Shown here: in pieces, positions 49,080-52,106 of the stretch | Layout of the letters: each line of letters opens with the position of its first letter | Numbering within the stretch: the first letter of the stretch is position 1 | Origin: Paratrimastix pyriformis | Lineage: Eukaryota; Preaxostyla; Paratrimastigidae | NCBI GenBank assembly: GCA_027972325.1 | Contig: JAPMOS010000206.1 | Coordinates: 1-52,106, forward strand | Length of the DNA: 52,106 nucleotides | Direction: 5' to 3' | Notes under the pieces: generated by a model | The model's input: the letters and a program-made list of their open reading frames with translations, nothing else | What the model was told of the DNA's origin: nothing | Databases searched by the model: none | Made by a program: the position numbers and the translations under genes

Positions 49080-50139
49080 AGAGTGGGCCGAGGGAAGGGA
49101 CTTGATCCTTTTCAGGCGTCTCCGGTTGGCCTGGTGAACTTCCTAGCGGAGAAGTTTGGTGAGAACAACTTCTCAGCGAAGTGGTTTGCGAACATTGCGA
49201 GTTGCATATCGACTAAGCTCGCGGTGTTGTCAGGAAGACGGATTGGCGCGGATCCTTTGGTCACAACCTTTTGGAGGCCGTGCGTAAAATGCGGCCCTCC
49301 AAGCCTAAGATAGAGGAATCTCCTGATCTTGGGGCGTTGCAGAAGGCGATCGCGGACCGTGGAGCGAATGCGAAGCTTTCGAGGGATTTCCTCTTGGGGA
49401 AGCTGGCGGTCCTGTTAGAGTTGCTTTCGCGGGCTGCGCCCGGGCGACATGACTCGCATTGTGGTTCTCGGAAGTCCCGTTTGGGACGGGACCATTCGCT
49501 GATGCTGACGCTGAAAACCAAGACGTCAAGAGGACAATGGGTCCTCAAGAAGGTGGAGGGCTGCCAGCAGACCCTACCCCTTGCCCACACTGTTGCGCGT
49601 CGGAAGTCCTGCGGCGGAAGGTGCCGGGGATGCCGACTTTTTTCGTGGCTCGAAACCACAAGGCCCTTGGAGCCCAACGGGTTTCGAAGCTGGCGCGTGG
49701 GCTGATGACAGAGGCTGGAATCCCAGCCAGGTTTCGGACATACGCCCTCCGTGGGGCGGGTGCCTCGAAACTCTTGGAAAATGATGTGCCAGAGCCCGTC
49801 GTCCGTCGAATGTATGGCTGGACGGAAAAGTCGGCCGTATTGGATCGACACTATAATCGGGCGAACCCCAAAAGGCTCCGCTGGAGACCATTTTCGCGGG
49901 TATCGAGGAATGAGATCTTTGAAAACTCCATCATGTCCTTCCTGGGTGAGGAAGGAGAAAAGGGCGGAGCGAAATTTGGGGGCTGGAGGTCCGACATAGG
50001 AAGGACCTATCGGACCGGCCCTGAGCGACCCCCCTTCGACTCCGGAACCCAGGAAGGTACCCGCCTCCCACCCCCCAAAAGCTTCCCACTGTGTCGAGGA
50101 GACGCGACGGGACTGCTGGGAGTGCCGGGGAGCAGGTAG
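49080..50139 (+). CDS. DIRS-C tyrosine recombinase
   Basis: N-terminal part around LVNFLAEKFGENNFSAKWF, core in overlapping frames, and a C-terminal box RFRTYALRGAGASKLLENDV with VRRMYGWTEKSAVLDRHYNR, whose Tyr is the likely nucleophile. The usual His of the H-x-x-R box reads Tyr here (Y-A-L-R). Overlaps the internal complementary region at its end, as in other DIRS elements. Fossil. Confidence 0.72.
49926..50057. repeat. DIRS-C internal complementary region
   Basis: Complement of the left tip (45236-45310) joined to the complement of the right tip (50401-50448) at CCTA|TCGGACC. It explains how both unequal tips can be restored during replication, as in other DIRS elements. Confidence 0.82.
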
Positions 50140-50284
50140 GGACGAGGAGGTTGCGAACGGCGGTCAGGTTTCTTCACCTTTCTTCCTGACCAGGAGAAGC
50201 CGGAAGGGTGTCCTTGTCTTCTGCTGAGCTCCCAGGCATTCTCACTTACGCCGCCCTGCGGGCGGCTGGGAGGAGAGGGTATGG

Positions 50285-50412
50285 GTGCGAAACCGCAAAG
50301 AAAGCGGGAGTAGCGAGCCCTATGCCGGGGATATTATCAAAATTTTAATTATCTTTAAAGATGCGGTTTTGGTGTAAACACGAGAGCAAACTCCATCATG
50401 TCCTTCCTGGGT
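50285..50412 (-). repeat. DIRS-C right inverted terminal repeat
   Basis: Inverted copy of 45296-45423, starting GTGCGAAACCGCAAAG; near-identical. Confidence 0.9.
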
Positions 50413-50448
50413 TCGGAGTCGAAAGGGGGTCGCTCAGGGGGGTCCGAT

Positions 50449-50981
50449 GAGTCGTGCCAAACAGAACGACAGACTTCTCCACCGCGACCGAATTGGCCGA
50501 AAGAAGCTTCCCGACAGGCAAGAGCGCCAAAGTAGGGCTCCTACGGTCAGGGAAAGAATGAGATGATCGAAGACCGTGAAAGAGCAGCAGACATGGCCGC
50601 ATTCACGCACATAGTCTCCATAGGCACAGAAACCGAAGGCTCGTTCGCCGAAACCGGCGGAGCGGGAGAGGACTATGCGAGAAAACAGATGATCGGTCAG
50701 TCCGAATCACCGCAAAACCAATCCAACACGGTTCACAAGTCGAACCGCGTGAAAACTGGTCGAAAAACAGCAAGGGAGCCGACCTCGAGACGGAGGGCTC
50801 CATTTTGCGTCTGAAGAAAGAAGATTCGTGCGCGAACGGGGGGGGGGGGGGGGGTTGTGAGTGAGGGGGTGGTCTGGGCGGGTGTTCCGTGGCGGGGTTA
50901 CAAGGGCGGGGGTTACATGGGGTGGGGGCATGGCGGCCGATGGCATGCTCAGGAAGGGCGGCGGGGCAGCGAGGAGCGGGT
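50449..50981 (-). other. DIRS-B 5' region
   Basis: Between the right end of DIRS-C and the right terminal repeat of DIRS-B. It should hold the leader and perhaps the first codons of DIRS-B gag. Only short frames are seen. A G run lies at 50838-50855. Confidence 0.5.
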
Positions 50982-51090
50982 GTAGCTGGCTATTCGTGCC
51001 GGTATCCGGTTGATTCTTTTCTCTTTGCGCGGAGGGTAGGGAAGATGCGCCGAACGCATCACTTCAAACGAGTAGAGAATATTCTACTCC
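50982..51090 (-). repeat. DIRS-B right inverted terminal repeat
   Basis: Inverted copy of 39024-39131 with several differences; the outer tip runs to 51152. More differences than in DIRS-A, so an older insertion. Confidence 0.8.
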
Positions 51091-51152
51091 GGAGGAACAC
51101 AATAAAGTGTTCCCTAGAGTGTAACAAGTTTTGGGAAGTATCGACCCAAAAC

Positions 51153-52106
51153 CCGATGCAGGTCCCCCTCACCCCACCACAAAAGCGAAATGTACCGACC
51201 TTACCCTCACGTCTCTTTTTGCTCGCAGCCTCCGATTGCGCAACAGCTGCTTCTGCATCCCGTTTCTTCTCCTCAATCTTCCCGGCTTCTTCCATTTGCT
51301 CCATCGTCATCCCAGATTGTTCTTCAGTCTTGTTCATTGGAAAATAGCAAGAGGCAGCGAGAGAATCAACGCAAAAAACGGGGCAAAGGAATTCAAAACT
51401 CGAGGGTCTATGCGACCGGGGGAGTTCCAAATCGTCTTCATAGATGAGCACCTCAAAGGAGGGTAGGAACCCTCCACAAGCGGCTCAGCGAATCCGTCCC
51501 CTCCACTGCCAATGTCAAGTTTCGATAGTTGGGCGAGGACGAGTCCAGAGGCTTCCTGAATCGAACCGGAACACGGACTCTCTGCGACAGAAGACACCAT
51601 CCAACAAACCACCAGTAAGACCACGATCACATTGATAGGGCCAGGACCCGATGCAGGTCCCCCCCTCACCCCACCACAAAAGCGAAATATACCGACCTAA
51701 CCTCACGTCTCTTTTGCTCGCAACCTCCGATTGCGCAACAGCTGCTTCAGCATCCCGTTTCTTCTCCTCGATCTTCCCGGCTTCTTCCATTTGCTCCATC
51801 GTCATCCCAGATTGTTCTTCAGTCTTGCTCATTGGAAAATAGCAAAGGCAGCGAGAGAATCGACGCAAAATCGGGGCAAAGGAATTCAAAACTCAAGGGT
51901 CTATGCGACCGGGGAACCATCCTCTCCATTGCCAATGTCAAGTTTCGATAGTTGGGCGAGGACGAGTCCAGAGGCTTCGAATCGAACCGGAACACGGACT
52001 CTGCGACAGAAGAGACATCATCCAACAAACCACCAGTAAGACCACGATCATTGATACCCGATGGTCCCCCCCTCACCCCACCACAAAAGCGAAATATACC
52101 GACCTT
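51153..52106 (-). CDS. Gene G 5' exons in tandem partial copies
   Basis: Minus strand. Each unit has an exon with MNKTEEQSGMTMEQMEEAGK or MSKTEEQSGMTMEQMEEAGK continuing EEKKRDAEAAVAQSE (a charged coiled-coil-like N-terminus), an intron that opens near GTGAGG and ends GTCGCAG, and the start of the next exon (RVPVRF ... SSSPNYRNLTLAM). One unit is split by DIRS-B (exon part at 38.76-38.93 kb), a second lies at about 51426-51911, and a third begins at about 51912 and runs out of the window. Downstream copies are cut after the LIYEDDLEL codons or earlier, so only one copy leads into full 3' exons. Confidence 0.6.
51426..52106. repeat. Tandem duplication (about 0.4-0.5 kb period)
   Basis: The phrase CCCGATGCAGGTCCCC occurs at 51152 and 51647, and a shortened form (CCCGATGGTCCCC) at about 52058. 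The sequence between repeats matches with small differences, including TCAAGTTTCGATAGTTGGGC at each unit. Confidence 0.88.

Larger units (their letters stand above)
45236..50448 (+). mobile_element. DIRS-C, nested in DIRS-B
   Basis: A 5.2-kb DIRS fossil on the plus strand inserted in the gag region of DIRS-B. Left tip TAGGTCCTTCC, right tip GGGGGGTCCGA, both recovered in the internal complementary region at 49926-50057. It codes gag-like protein, RT/RNase H/methyltransferase-like region and tyrosine recombinase. The inverted terminal repeats look nearly identical, so it is younger than DIRS-B, whose repeats differ more. A few breaks are present; RT and recombinase frames are long. Confidence 0.88.
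39001..51152 (-). mobile_element. DIRS-B, tyrosine-recombinase retrotransposon (interrupted by DIRS-C)
   Basis: A DIRS fossil on the minus strand, about 6.9 kb after subtracting the nested DIRS-C. Parts: recombinase, RT/RNase H/methyltransferase-like, gag-like, inverted terminal repeats and internal complementary region. Limits are set by the empty site: GGGCCAGGAC precedes 39001 and CCGATGCAGG follows 51152, and these are joined without the element in the neighbouring tandem copy at about 51641-51660. Both junctions share AC, and there is no target duplication, as expected for DIRS. It lies in an intron of gene G. Apart from the nested element it has several breaks. Confidence 0.88.

Noticed and set aside
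51153-52106. Tandem units at the right edge as long terminal repeats of DIRS-B
   Set aside because: They are gene G exons and introns, and the DIRS-B empty site is present inside a unit, so they are target DNA, not element ends.

Overview
The window is eukaryotic DNA packed with transposable elements and virus-like fossils. It carries an APE-type LINE, three DIRS-type tyrosine-recombinase retrotransposons, a short chromodomain-bearing LTR element, and genes interrupted by very small introns (about 40-80 nt). Most of it is GC-rich. One AT-rich island holds virus-like genes. No host species can be named from the sequence; a GC-rich unicellular eukaryote (amoeba, alga or other protist) fits best, and that is inference. 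No rRNA, tRNA or CRISPR was recognised.

Layout. 1-2.1 kb: an unrecognised, decayed gene. About 2.2-8.75 kb: a plus-strand LINE with a possible protease box, APE endonuclease, reverse transcriptase (RT) and RNase H, its frames broken. 8756-15385: DIRS-A, minus strand, with near-identical inverted repeats and an internal complementary region. 15386-22.83 kb: the AT-rich virus-like island, with a major capsid protein-like gene, a zinc-finger/packaging ATPase, an acidic coiled protein, a membrane protein and the start of a fifth gene. An 85-bp-LTR retroelement (15968-18744) sits in the capsid gene. 22.83-25.16 kb: the 3' end of a (CA)n-tailed retroposon and a decayed copy of an unrecognised gene family. 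25.49-27.56 kb: a better copy of that family. 27.62-28.82 kb: about 8.6 tandem 139-bp units, each with two palindromes. 28.89-33.43 kb: an intron-bearing gene with a ParB-like domain and a beta-class DNA methyltransferase domain. 33.9-36.8 kb: a retroviral-type integrase fossil interrupted by a 1.46-kb (CA)n-tailed retroposon. 38.17-38.93 kb and 51.15-52.1 kb: parts of one minus-strand gene, its 5' part repeated in tandem and its intron occupied by DIRS-B (39001-51152), which in turn holds DIRS-C (45236-50448).

The most unusual neighbourhood is 23.9-36.8 kb. A palindromic iteron-like array lies between two divergent intron-bearing genes; one is a ParB/methyltransferase gene, followed on the same strand by an integrase fossil. 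This arrangement matches no element family I can name and is the best candidate for an undescribed system. Across several genes the introns share an unusual 5' splice site, GTCYGT, instead of GTRAGT. Capsid-bearing, LTR, DIRS and integrase elements are described only as fossils: their parts and limits are given, without reconstruction.
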